Assembly (NCBI GenBank): GCA_959347315.1
Contig: OY365811.1
Location: forward strand, 38,903,770-38,967,769
DNA length: 64,000 bases
Source: Bimastos eiseni
Lineage: Eukaryota; Annelida; Clitellata; Crassiclitellata; Lumbricidae
Direction of reading: 5' to 3'
Numbering within the stretch: position 1 is the first letter of the stretch; each line of letters starts with the position of its first letter. A program made the position numbers and the translations under genes. Below the pieces are notes generated by a model. It did no database searches. It was not told the origin of the DNA and saw only the letters and a program-made list of their open reading frames with translations. Positions 12,656 through 22,942 of this stretch are shown here, piece by piece.

Positions 12656-13112
12656 ATGATTCTCTCATCGCTCCTCGTCGTATCTCCTCCATTCAGGCAC
12701 ACGCTCCTCCCGTTTCAACCCTTTTCGTCCCACTCTTCCTTCTCCTTCTCGTCCAAGCATTCCTCCTTTTCTCTTTCTCCTAGTTTTATCTTTCTACTCA
12801 TCCTCATACTCAACCTCGTCCTCTTCATCTTCCTTCTCTTCTTCCTCCTCCTCTTTCTTCTCTTCCTCCTCCTCCTCCTCCTCTTTCTTCTCTTCCTCCT
12901 CCGCCTCCTCTCCCTTCCCTTTCTGCTCCTCCTCCTCCTCATCTTCCTTCTCTTCATCCTCTTCCTTCCCTTCCTGCTCCTCTTCCTCCTTCTTCTCATC
13001 TTCCTTATCTTCCTCTTCCTCCTCCTCCTCTTTCTTCTCTTCCTCCTCCTCCTCTTCCTCCTCTTCTTCTTCCTCCTCCTTCTCCTCCTCTTTCTCCTTT
13101 TCCTCCTCCTCT
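12656..13112 (+). repeat. Pyrimidine-rich (CTT/CCT) tract
   Basis: The strand bias reverses abruptly: from about 12660 to 13112 the plus strand is almost all C and T (TCCTCC, TTCTTC). Together with the preceding purine tract this forms a large imperfect inverted repeat of simple sequence, able in principle to form triplex or foldback structures. Confidence 0.85.
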
Positions 13113-13129
13113 GAAAATAGAAACACATG

Positions 13130-14240
13130 TTAGAATTGTTGCCACGTCCAAAGCGTATAGAAATACATAATGTATGAAGTGTGTATGAGGCGGAGATGGA
13201 AAGGGAACGCAGCACAGAGACAGGGAGATTGACAGGGAGACTGAAAAGGAGACTGACAAGGCGAGTTACGCAGATATATAGAGAGATGCAGGAGGAGATG
13301 ACGGGATAACAGGGAGGTAGTGAAAGGGGGAGGCAGAGAGATCAAGAGAAGAAAGAGCGACGATAGAATGAAGAATTGGGGAAGAGAATTGGGGTGGGGA
13401 GCTGAATGTACATCGATTGCGAATCAGTCACGCGTCAAGTTAATTCTCTTCAGCAGATCTCCTTTCAAGTGGCCGACGCCAGAGGGAGAAAGGCAGAGGG
13501 AGTCGACGTAACAGGGAGGGAGACGGATAGAGAGATAGGACACGAGACAAGAAGGCAGAGGGGAAGAGGAAGACAGAGACAGAGACAGAGATAAATACAA
13601 AGACACACAAAGAGAACAGAAACAGAGATGGCGAGAGGTAAAAAGTGGAAGATAAGGAAGAGAGAGAGAGAGAAAGATACAACAAGACAGAGAAGGAGAC
13701 AGAGGTAGAGAAGGCGGCAGACAGGTTCACAGATGAGAAGGTAGAGAGGGAGACAGGGAAACATAGATACTAATATGGGAGAAGAATGGGAGAGAATAGC
13801 TGGAGAATGATGGAAGAACACAAGGAGAGAGAGATATAGAGGCCTAGAGAGAGATACAGGCAGATAAACAGAGACAAAGCAAACACAAAGACAGAGGCAG
13901 AAACAGAGACAGAGACAGACAAACAGGCAGAGAGAAACAGATAAAAAGACAGAAACACAGACAGAGACACAGACACAGAGAGACATAGACGGAGGCGAAG
14001 AGAAGGAGGGGCAGCGACTGATTTGCATATACAGTCTAATACATGCGGATATACGTGTCTCAATATAACCGGATGAGAAAGGAGAGTGAAAGAGGAGAGA
14101 AGTCGACTGATTACAAGAAACTGCGGAGAAGGAGAAGAGAGGAGAATTGTGGAAGACAGGTCACGTGAGACGAAGCAACTGGATAAGTAGAGAACGACAA
14201 CGAATGATTAAAGATCAACTGATTAAAGCAAAGAAAAGCC
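13130..14240 (+). repeat. Purine-biased degenerate GA/GACA repeat region
   Basis: About 1.1 kb is dominated by GAGAC, GACAGA and AGAGAG words on the plus strand, densest at 13480-14010. Long Ser/Leu/Cys-rich open frames on the minus strand follow from the repeat and have no family motifs. No gene is called. Confidence 0.75.
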
Positions 14241-14249
14241 TGAAGGAAG

Positions 14250-14720
14250 ACAAAAGAGGAAATACATGTATGTTTTGCCCAATATCATATATATATATAA
14301 CAAAGGACGGGTGAACAAGAGAACATTGCTAAGCGGTGTTAGTTCGAATATGCCAAACGACCTTTTGAACTCGGATTAGTTTTGCCCAATATCATACCTG
14401 TGCGTCTGTTTACCCTGTGCCTTGTAACGATATAGTCACCCTCCGATTCGCTCTTTCATTTGAACTTGGTGTGCTTCTCTTTCCACCCGCACTATAAGGA
14501 CTTCTCTTATCCTATGGGCTTTTCGTACTTGGAGCGCCTCTGATAAGGTTGCACTGTATAAATCTGTAAAAACAACACAATACAACATAATACAACACAA
14601 TACAACACAATGCCTACCTGGTAGCCAAGCGTTCAAAAAGCAACAAGCACTTTTGTTGCTGTTGATCTTGACCACTCCAGAGTTAACATTGCTACTTAAT
14701 ATCCAAAAATACCTCTAGTG
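14250..14720. other. Intergenic DNA between simple repeats
   Basis: Mostly unique sequence without a supported gene. It contains a short TA run at 14288-14300, a sequence GTTTTGCCCAATATCATA repeated at about 14273 and 14381, and a 10-base ACAACACAAT tandem near 14570-14611. Confidence 0.5.
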
Positions 14721-14721
14721 A

Positions 14722-15020
14722 GTGATGATGATGATGGTGACGACGACGACGATGATGTTGATGACGACGACGAAGGTGATGATGATGATGATGATGGCGA
14801 AGACGACGATGACGATGATGATGAAGATGATGATGATGGCGAAGACGACGATGATGATGACGATGATGATGATGATGATGATGATGGCGAAGACGACGAT
14901 GACGATGACGATGATGATGAAGATGATGATGATGACGATGATGATGATGGCGAAGACGACGATGACGATGACGATGATGATGAAGATGATGATGATGGCG
15001 AAGACGACGATGATGATGAC

Positions 15021-15051
<31 letters not shown>

Positions 15052-15427
15052 GCGAAGACGACGATGACGATGATGACGATGATGATGATGGCGAAGACGA
15101 TGATGACGATGACGATGATGATGATGGCGACGACGACGACGACGATGACGATGACGATGACGATGATGATGATGATGAAGATGATGATGATGGCGAAGAC
15201 GACGATGACGATGACGATGATGATGATGATGAAGATGATGATGATGGCGAAGACGACGATGACGATGACGATGATGATGATGGCGAAGACGACGATGACG
15301 ATGACGATGACGATGATGATGATGATGATGACGATGATGATGATGGCGAAGACGACGATGACGATGACGACGATGATGATGGCGAAGACGACGATGACGA
15401 TGACGACGGCGACGGCGCTGACGATGA
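14722..15427 (+). repeat. GAY trinucleotide repeat with GGCGAAGAC punctuation
   Basis: About 700 bases consist of GAT and GAC triplets interrupted at fairly regular intervals by GGCGAAGAC. This gives a higher-order unit of roughly 30-60 bases, about a dozen times. Because every unit is a multiple of three without stop codons, long frames stay open on both strands (poly-Asp, poly-Met/Thr or poly-Ser). No flanking exon, start context or homology supports translation, so I call it a repeat. It runs directly into AAT repeats. Confidence 0.9.
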
Positions 15428-15432
15428 TAATG

Positions 15433-15468
<36 letters not shown>

Positions 15469-15564
15469 TCAAAAATATAATAATAATAATAATAATAATA
15501 TCAAAAATATAATAATAATAATAATAATAACAATAATAATAATATCAAAAATGCAATAATAATA

Positions 15565-15595
<31 letters not shown>

Positions 15596-15921
15596 TATGT
15601 CGGCATTGATCCAACGTTTCAATGCGGTGGCTTTTCAGGGCACCATGTCAAGATTACAGTCCACTGACAAGCGGCGACCCAGATAGCATGATGACAGATC
15701 CGTTGGCAATGCCAATGATGAATAATAATAATAATAATAATAATATATATAATATATATATAATAATAATGACAATAATAATGACAATAATAATAATAAT
15801 AATAATAATAACAATAATAATTAAAAACATGCTAATATCATGTCAAGCAACCACATGGAGTCTATAAAACCATTATGTAAAACTTACTTTTCACATTTCC
15901 TAATCCATAATAATAATAATA

Positions 15922-15974
<53 letters not shown>

Positions 15975-15975
15975 C
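15428..15975 (+). repeat. AAT microsatellite cluster
   Basis: Several (AAT)n runs, interrupted by ATCAAAAATATAAT units (15466-15560), recur at 15720-15830 and 15907-15974. Unique sequence separates the runs. No gene is seen. Confidence 0.9.
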
Positions 15976-16645
15976 TATTCCAGACTACATTTTCTTATTC
16001 TAATTAATATTTTAGTCCATGATCGTGTATCGTGTATACCTCGGGGCTTAAAAAAATAATAATAGAAATAATAATAAAATGACATCTTTCCTTAATTCTG
16101 ACAGATCTTTTCATTCACGTTGTTGATTTTTTAAAGACCATAACGAAGATGATTTGGTGTCGCCCTCCTCCTCTCTCCAGGCTTGGGACTGGCACTATCA
16201 GAACACGCACAATCATTCATTTTTGGCACTTATATATATAGCGCCTATGTGGTAACCAATCCTGGAGCGTTCCAGTCGAGTAACGACAAAAGAAAAAGAC
16301 GAGTTATTTATAAAACCAAGTTTGATTTGTTCAGAGGTAACAAGAGGAACTCCGACGGAAGGTCAGTCCAGATTGAGGGTCTTGCAACCGAGAACGCTCG
16401 TCTTTGCCAAAGGGCAAGTAGACCTAAGCCCGTGGAAATAGGAGTTCACCATGTCACACAGCGAGCGCTTGCGCTACAACGTCGGACAGTGGGCGGCAGA
16501 GATCACACCTCGTACCTCGGTAACAATAATTATAATTAAACGATACTTGGACTTGGACGTGGCAACGTTGGATATTTATCTTGCTCACACACCCATTTGA
16601 GCTGGGAAAGCGGCCGACCAGGTAGTAATCCACCATCACCATGTA
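15976..16645. other. Intergenic DNA with a dispersed-repeat tail
   Basis: The segment at 16160-16200 is the reverse of the repeat at 57141-57195 (CGCCCTCCTCCT, CCAGGCTTGGGACTGGCA). A TATATAGCGCC motif follows at 16233-16245. An open frame at 16183-16539 begins within the repeat and has no family match, so it is not called a gene. Confidence 0.5.
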
Positions 16646-17845
16646 CAGAGTGGGCCATTAAAAAGTTTACCTCTCAGTTTTTTGCCAATATTTCGGCCTA
16701 AAGTAGGAATTAATAAATGAAGTTTTACAGTCGCAAAGCCAATTCATATTCATATATAACTGCCAAAATTTACTAAAATATTTCAAAAAGAACAAAAGTT
16801 ATATCGCTTTTTATGAGTACAACCATTGTTTTTTAATAGTCAAAATACATTTAACGTAGCAAAAAGTTGCAAAATCGAGTTTATGAGGTCACATCTCAAG
16901 TAATTGTTATAAAACAAAGATCATATTGTTTCACGTACATGCACAATGTGTCTACCACCAGTAGCCACACATATTCTGAATCTATTTGGCAAGTTTTGAT
17001 GACCTGGTTGGGGGCCATTGCATCGGTGATAATTTGCCCATGCAGGGACACAACGGAAAGCGATGAGGTTAAGATCTTCTTTGGGAATTATTCTAACCGA
17101 CGTGCGGCTGATGTTCAACTCTGCAGAAATTCGCAAAGTACTGAGATGATTTCTCATGTTGCTGTTCTGTGAGCAAATAAGTTCGTCAACATGCTCGATA
17201 TTTGTACGGGTGCGGATAGATTTCTGCCTTCCGCTGCCCTTACGTCGTTCCGCAGCCCACCCGCTTTATCATCAACGCGTCCGCATATTTTTTTTATAAC
17301 AGTCAGCTCCAGTGATTTCAGAGTTAGCATTGATTACAGCTTTGGCTCCAAGATCATGCTCGTGATTCATGACGTGTCTGTATATGCATTATATCTGTCA
17401 TGTATACCTTGCCCATGTTTATTTCGTTACAAATGCTATCACAAAATGATTATTCACAAAACATTTATATTCACCAATTTATTCTACTGTTTGCTAGATG
17501 ACGTCAAAGTGACTTCCATTTGTGATAATTTTCAGTTTCTTTTCTCAATATTAATAATTATGAAGTGTGTTAATTACAACTATTTTAAATGTGACTTCAT
17601 AAACACTTTTTATAGCCTTTTATAGATTTTTGCTGAATTGAATGTTTTTTTAACCATAAAGAAAGAGGTGATTTCACTCATTAAAAGAGATATAACTTTT
17701 GTTGTGTTTGAAGTATTTTAATACATTTTGGCGGTTGTTTGCAAATACGACTTGGTTTTGAGCGTGTAGAATTTAATTTAATATTTCCTACTTTTGGCCG
17801 AAATATTAGCAAATGACCTCATGGGTTTTATTTTTGCCCACCCTG
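16646..17845 (-). mobile_element. Internally deleted mariner transposon
   Basis: The element starts CAGAGTGGGCC and ends GCCCACCCTG, and is flanked on both sides by TA (16644-16645 and 17846-17847), the mariner target site. The terminal inverted repeats are very long, about 230 bases each (16646-16890 and 17600-17845), with shared words such as AATATTTCGGCC, AAAAGTTATATC and GTCACAT. The minus strand keeps a transposase start: GSGRQKSIRTR, then a helix-turn-helix-like HLSTLRISAELNISRTSVRI and KEDLNL (17241 down to about 17045). It jumps directly to a typical transposase end, RFRICVATGGRHIVHV (16999-16935). The DD34D catalytic core is missing, so the copy is dead or only mobilised in trans. 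Confidence 0.85.
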
Positions 17846-17849
17846 TATA

Positions 17850-19100
17850 GTCTTTAGCAGAGGTGTCAAACCATCCCAGATGGCGTGTCAGTGGAAATAT
17901 TCAACAGCAAGTGACAGGCCAATATGTCAAAGACGCCTGAGAAAAATTATGGTAGGTATCGGAGAGGTGCTCGGATGGTCAAGCCATACTAAATGTTTAA
18001 TTAAGTCTCAAATGGTGCATTTTCTGTATCCATACAAACAAGAGTCACATTATACATGTAGGCTTAGAAAGTCTTATTTCGAACTCCATTATCTGTCACA
18101 TACATCACACGAAACTCGCTAAGTCTTGAAAGTGGCAAATTTAGCTTTTATTATCAAATTGCGAGTTCTTCATCATCCAAGGGTCAGATAAACATCGTTT
18201 TCGGGTCTGAAATGGTCCATTACGGCACTCTGACATCTCTGCTCTATAGCCGTCAGGTTTTTAGCTCTCATCTTGGAGATCGACGGTGAATGGGAAGTGC
18301 AAGGACCTGAGCTCATATCGGGGTTTGGAAGCCGGAAAACGGATACAACTTATAATGCACTCAAGACCTTATTTTTAGTCTCCTTCAGTTTTCAGGATGC
18401 CAAAGGCGTTTATGCTTAAAAAACAGTTTGGAATAATTTACTTGCTAGTTACTACGATCGACCTTTAGAACCTGTGCTGACATTTGACCGTTCCGTACGT
18501 AGCTTGATGCCGACGATGCTATAGATACCAATCGTCGAAATTACAATGAATAATACAATGGTTCGGTTACTGTTCAGTGGGCAACGACATCTGCCTCTCC
18601 AAGTCATCGCCAAGAAAGGCTGAAGAAAATATGAAAGAGAATATGAAAGAGAATATGAAAGAGAAGCCAATAGGAGATAAAAACACCAAGAAGGAAAAGA
18701 AACAGGAGAAAGAATAGGAGGAGGAGGAAACGGAAGTGGAAGTGGAATAAGAGGCGAAAGAATTTAAAGAAACAATATTATAAAATAATTTGCTGGAATA
18801 GAGGACGGAGCAGAAGAGATGAAGCGGAGGATGAATAGGAAAAGGATATGGAGTAAGAGATGGAGAGACGTTGAAACAGAAGTAGGAAGAGGACAGGATA
18901 GAGGAAGTGTAAGATGAGAAGGAAGAGGTAATGGAAGATGACTTGGATGTCGGAATGGAAAATGATGTGGAAAGGGTGGTAGAAGAAAGAAAGACGGAGA
19001 AGGCCCAATATCGCCTTGTGTTTCATAATGGATGGATTTTGGCGCCTGACATCGGAAACATTTCACGTAATGGTTTCATTCACGTCAAGCAGCTTATAGG
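17850..19100. other. Intergenic DNA, no gene recognised
   Basis: Unique sequence to about 18600, then a 12-base tandem GAATATGAAAGA (18630-18663) and a purine-rich segment to about 19000. The open frames seen are compositional. Confidence 0.5.
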
Positions 19101-19110
19101 TAATTCTTAT

Positions 19111-19206
19111 GGTGTGTGTGTGTGTGTGTGTGTATGTGTAGGTGTATGTGTGCGTGCGTGCAGGTGTTGGTGTATGTATGTGCGTGTGAGTATATCTGTG
19201 TGTATC

Positions 19207-19284
<78 letters not shown>

Positions 19285-19400
19285 TGTGTGTCTTCACACC
19301 GTTCGCTCTCTATCTGTCTATCTGTTTGTCTCTGTCTTTATCTGTCATTTCTTCCCCTCTCTTCCTCTCCGTCCGTCTGCCTGCCTGCCTGCTTGCCAAT
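19111..19400 (+). repeat. GT, GA and CTGT microsatellite cluster
   Basis: (GT)n at 19111-19133, degenerate GTATGTGT to 19205, pure (GA)n at 19210-19282, (GT)n to 19291, then pyrimidine-rich CTGTCTGT and CTGC units to about 19400. The Arg/Glu-repeat and Ser/Leu-repeat open frames come from the (GA)n tract. Confidence 0.95.
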
Positions 19401-19645
19401 GTGACTACTTATAGCTCCGTCCGTTCGCTTTGAGTTTCTGCCTGTTTGTCTATCACTGTCTCCGTCTCTTTCTTACTGACAGTCCGTCTGTCTGCCTGTC
19501 CGCTGGCCTCACAAGAGACGCCCATGCGACAGATTTTCATCTGCTTTTTACTGCCTGCGGTGTAATTGCTGACATTAAGCATCAGATTGTTTCCGTTAAG
19601 TCCGTCTTAACAGTAGGAAATGGAGTTACATGGCCATCCCAAAGA

Positions 19646-20040
19646 AGTGAATGAATGAATGAATTAGTGAATGAATAAATTGACTACTTAGTGAATGGAT
19701 GAATGTATGAGTGTAATAATGACTGAATGACAATATAAATTAATTATTGAAGTGATGAGTGAATTAAAGGGCGAATGAAATAACGAGAGAATGAATGACT
19801 GAATGAATGAGTGAATTAATGTATATATATATAGACTGATTAATTATTGAATTAATTAAAGAAATAATGACTGAACGAAGGAGTGAATGAGTGAGCGAGT
19901 GAATGAATGAGTGAATCAATACACGAAATAATAAATGAATTATTGAGTGAAAGAAAGATTGAACGAAATAATGAATGAATGAAGGAATAAATGATAGAAT
20001 GAAGGAATGAATTACGGAATGAGTGAATGAATGAACGTTT
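19646..20040 (+). repeat. Degenerate GAAT tetranucleotide repeat
   Basis: About 400 bases of imperfect GAAT/GAGT/TAAT units (GTGAATGAATGA and relatives) with no unique sequence longer than about 20 bases. It looks like an old, decayed microsatellite. Confidence 0.85.
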
Positions 20041-20713
20041 GTATTTCCACTTTCCAGAGGTTTTTGGGTGACTTGTTTCTATAAAGAATAAGTGCTATGA
20101 TACTGTAGCCATCGCACTCTTCGGCTCATATGTATATATATATATATATATATTATGTATATATATATTTATATACATAATTAGAGATATAATTATATAT
20201 ATATAAATAGGCTCTATGTATATACGTGTGGCCTTCTAAGGGATCGGTGGCTAACATTGTTGGTTCATGGATTCAAAATCCAGGTCTTCATAGGGAGCGA
20301 ATGATTTAGCGCCAGTAGAAATCTTTGAGCATATATTATGATCTGCGTTACATTTCGAACGCATATTATATTGCGCCACTTCAAATGTCTGTTCACACCA
20401 ACCTCGAGAAAGTGAACATGATTTAGTAAGTGCGCAAGAAGCTCAGTCAAGAACGGCTTCCGACTGGCCCATTTATATGGCGCAATATTTCCAGATCGCC
20501 GAGAATCGTGGCGCCAGATGTCGCATCAATGTCGTGGTTTGGCGTGTCTGACAATCATAGCGCTATAATATGAGTAGCCATGTCCTTGTGCGGCATCGTA
20601 TGTCATATATTATCTATGTTGCATGCTGTCATATTATAGGACTACAATAATTATATTAAGGTGGAGAATAAACAGAAAATATGTATGCACATATAATATG
20701 GACATAGCCTTTG

Positions 20714-20714
<1 letters not shown>
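20041..20714. other. Intergenic DNA, no gene recognised
   Basis: Contains TA-rich runs at 20131-20215. At 20260-20290 the words GGATTCAAAATCC resemble a polymerase III B box, but no A box at the proper distance was found. Nothing else is supported. Confidence 0.5.
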
Positions 20715-20779
<65 letters not shown>

Positions 20780-21050
20780 GTAGGGGAAGGCAGGGGAAGA
20801 AATGACAGATAGAGACAGAGGCAAACAGATAGACAGATAGAGAGCGAGCGACTCGGAACGAGAGTGAAAAGAGACGAGATAGAGAGAAGGGCTAAGACAC
20901 TCACACACACATACACACACACTTACACACACACTTACACACACACTTACACACACATTTACACACACACTTACACACACACACTTACACACACACTTAC
21001 ACACACATTTACACACACACTTACACACACACACTTACACATACGTGCTC
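20715..21050 (+). repeat. (TA)n and CACACACACTTA repeats
   Basis: Pure (TA)n at 20715-20778, about 64 bases, then a GACAGATA-rich stretch. From 20899 to 21045 a 12-base unit ACACACACACTT is repeated about a dozen times. Apparent frames of Thr/His or Cys/Val repeats are artefacts of the repeat. Confidence 0.95.
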
Positions 21051-21449
21051 ATATTTTATATATATATCTTTATTGGCCTTATTGTATTATAAATGTGTTT
21101 ATATAATCGTACATAGGCCTACATGTAGGCCTATGTAATACGAGCCAAAGAATGTGATTGACGCCATTAGTTCGATATAATATGAACCAGATAGAAAATT
21201 CCTATCAACCAAAATCCCAAATAGGCCCACTGCCATCACTGAACGATTCCGCTCCATTATATTTAATCCTCTCCGTCGATTGGGAGCATCTCCTTCTGCT
21301 CGTATCTCTCTCATCTCTACTGGCTTCTCGTCTCGTACATAAATAGATACAAACATAACCTAAAAATAGATGAGCTAAATAAATACATATACAATACATA
21401 TCATAAAAGCCTACAATATATATAGGCCATATGACCTGCACATTATCAG

Positions 21450-21514
<65 letters not shown>

Positions 21515-22904
21515 CATCATCATCACCGTCATCGTCATCACAGTCATCATCATCATCATCGCTACGACTCGTGCTGCTGTTGCTGCTATTAAATATTATC
21601 ATAATTCTTAGGCCGATATTATATTGTTATATTTATGCAATAATATTACATACAATATCATTATAAGTAACAAGTATAATAATACTGTTCTAACACTTGT
21701 GAAACGTAATGATATTGCTATAACAATTTTATTATTAATAACAATAATAAGAATTATAATTTATTATTGTTCGTATTAAATTGTGGCTGATCAGATGTTG
21801 TGACTTCCTGCTAGTCCAAGTGTCTGGTTGGATGCGATCGACGTCAAACTGTTCGGTTGTTTCATCGAACACAAGAACAACGCCCTCAAAGTAACAGATC
21901 TCTCTCATCGTCGTAGAATGGAGGGTCAGGTCTTCGATCGGTTTGGCATTACGACAGATTCTGAAAAGGCGCTGTAGAATTGTAGCATTAGGATTTAAAG
22001 GAATCCGATGTTGACGATGCGGACTGGATTTTGACTCAAGTTGAAATCTATTACTTTATACCGAAACTCCAAATCACGCTGTTATCAAACTTTCCTTAAA
22101 GTTCGCAAGAACTTAAAACTACAAACGTTGTTCCTCGATATAGTAGGCTTGAGCAGGCTAATAGGCTACAGGCTCTTCAAGATTTTCTTTGGACTGAGGT
22201 CCATTTTTATTGTCCTAGGCCCTACTGAAAATCCGATCTTTCGGTTAGGCTATAAAACTTTCCAGAAAATTCTAAAGTATACACCCTACTTGACCAGTAC
22301 TTTTACGTATAGTAGGTTGGGCCGTCGTCATCTCTTCTGGTTTTGTCGTAAGCGGATCCCGGCATCATTAGGTTATTATCCACCGTTCAATTCTCGACCC
22401 GCCATAACAGCTGATCTGCCTCCTCTGGAAACAGGACTCGGACCTCCTTCCGATTGGACTATATGACTTAATGAAGAGCTCGCGAATAAGTTGGTGCCTG
22501 CGTTTGGTTTTCGACTGGTGTTTCACATGTTCGGAGACAGTGATTACGAGTTATTTTTGGGTGACAATTAAGGTCTCGATATGAATAAGATGGTGACTAG
22601 CGCTCAGCCTTGAGGTAACACTCTAGAAATCTGGCGATAGCGATAGTAGTAGTTTAAACAACACTGTGTGATAACATAGATTATCAGCGCCGCCCTACTC
22701 CTCTATCCAGGCTAGGGAGTTGGCGATAACGATAACGATTGCTAAAGATCATTATAGTGCGATTAAGTTGAACGCTTTTCGTCGATGAAGATCCATTCTT
22801 TAACAGTCGCAACAAGATCCTACATAGAACTTCCCAGAAGATCCGCAACAGCCTACGAGTTTTCTCGCTGAACCGAGCTTACGTTCACCCAATCGGGATC
22901 AAAG
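21051..22904. other. Upstream flank of the receptor gene
   Basis: Holds a 28-bp palindrome at 21110-21137, (TTA)n at 21450-21515 continuing as TCATCA to 21562, a copy of the dispersed repeat family at 22415-22560 and a reversed CCAGGC-type repeat fragment at 22683-22730. No TATA box or upstream exon can be assigned. The last in-frame stop before the receptor start is TGA at about 22868. Confidence 0.5.
22415..22560 (+). repeat. Dispersed repeat family, copy 4
   Basis: Matches 11670-11815: CTCTGGAAACAGGACTCGGACCTCCTTC, then GCGAATAAGTTGGTGCCTGCG and a GTGATTACGA end. It is about 350 bases upstream of the receptor start codon. Confidence 0.6.
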
Positions 22905-22942
22905 ATGGCGGCCGCTGACGAGGCCGGATCCAAGATGGCGGC
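22902..22942 (+). promoter_or_regulatory. Two YY1-consensus sites at the receptor start
   Basis: AAGATGGCGGC occurs twice, at 22902-22912 and 22932-22942, each overlapping an in-frame ATG. The word equals the YY1 core consensus known from promoters, where it often sits at or just after the transcription start. Binding here is inferred from sequence only. Confidence 0.4.

Noticed and set aside
12050..13259. Long Lys/Glu/Arg-rich and Ser/Leu-rich frames
   Set aside because: They arise from purine or pyrimidine tracts and exist in several frames at once.
13440..14063. Ser/Leu/Cys/Val-rich frames on the minus strand
   Set aside because: Products of degenerate GACAGA repeats; no motifs, no conserved start.
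14718..15512. 264-codon poly-Asp frame (and poly-Met/Thr, poly-Ser frames)
   Set aside because: All frames on both strands are open because the tract is a stop-free trinucleotide repeat; no exon structure or homology supports a protein.
16183..16539. 118-codon frame before the mariner
   Set aside because: Starts within a dispersed repeat and shows no recognisable domain.
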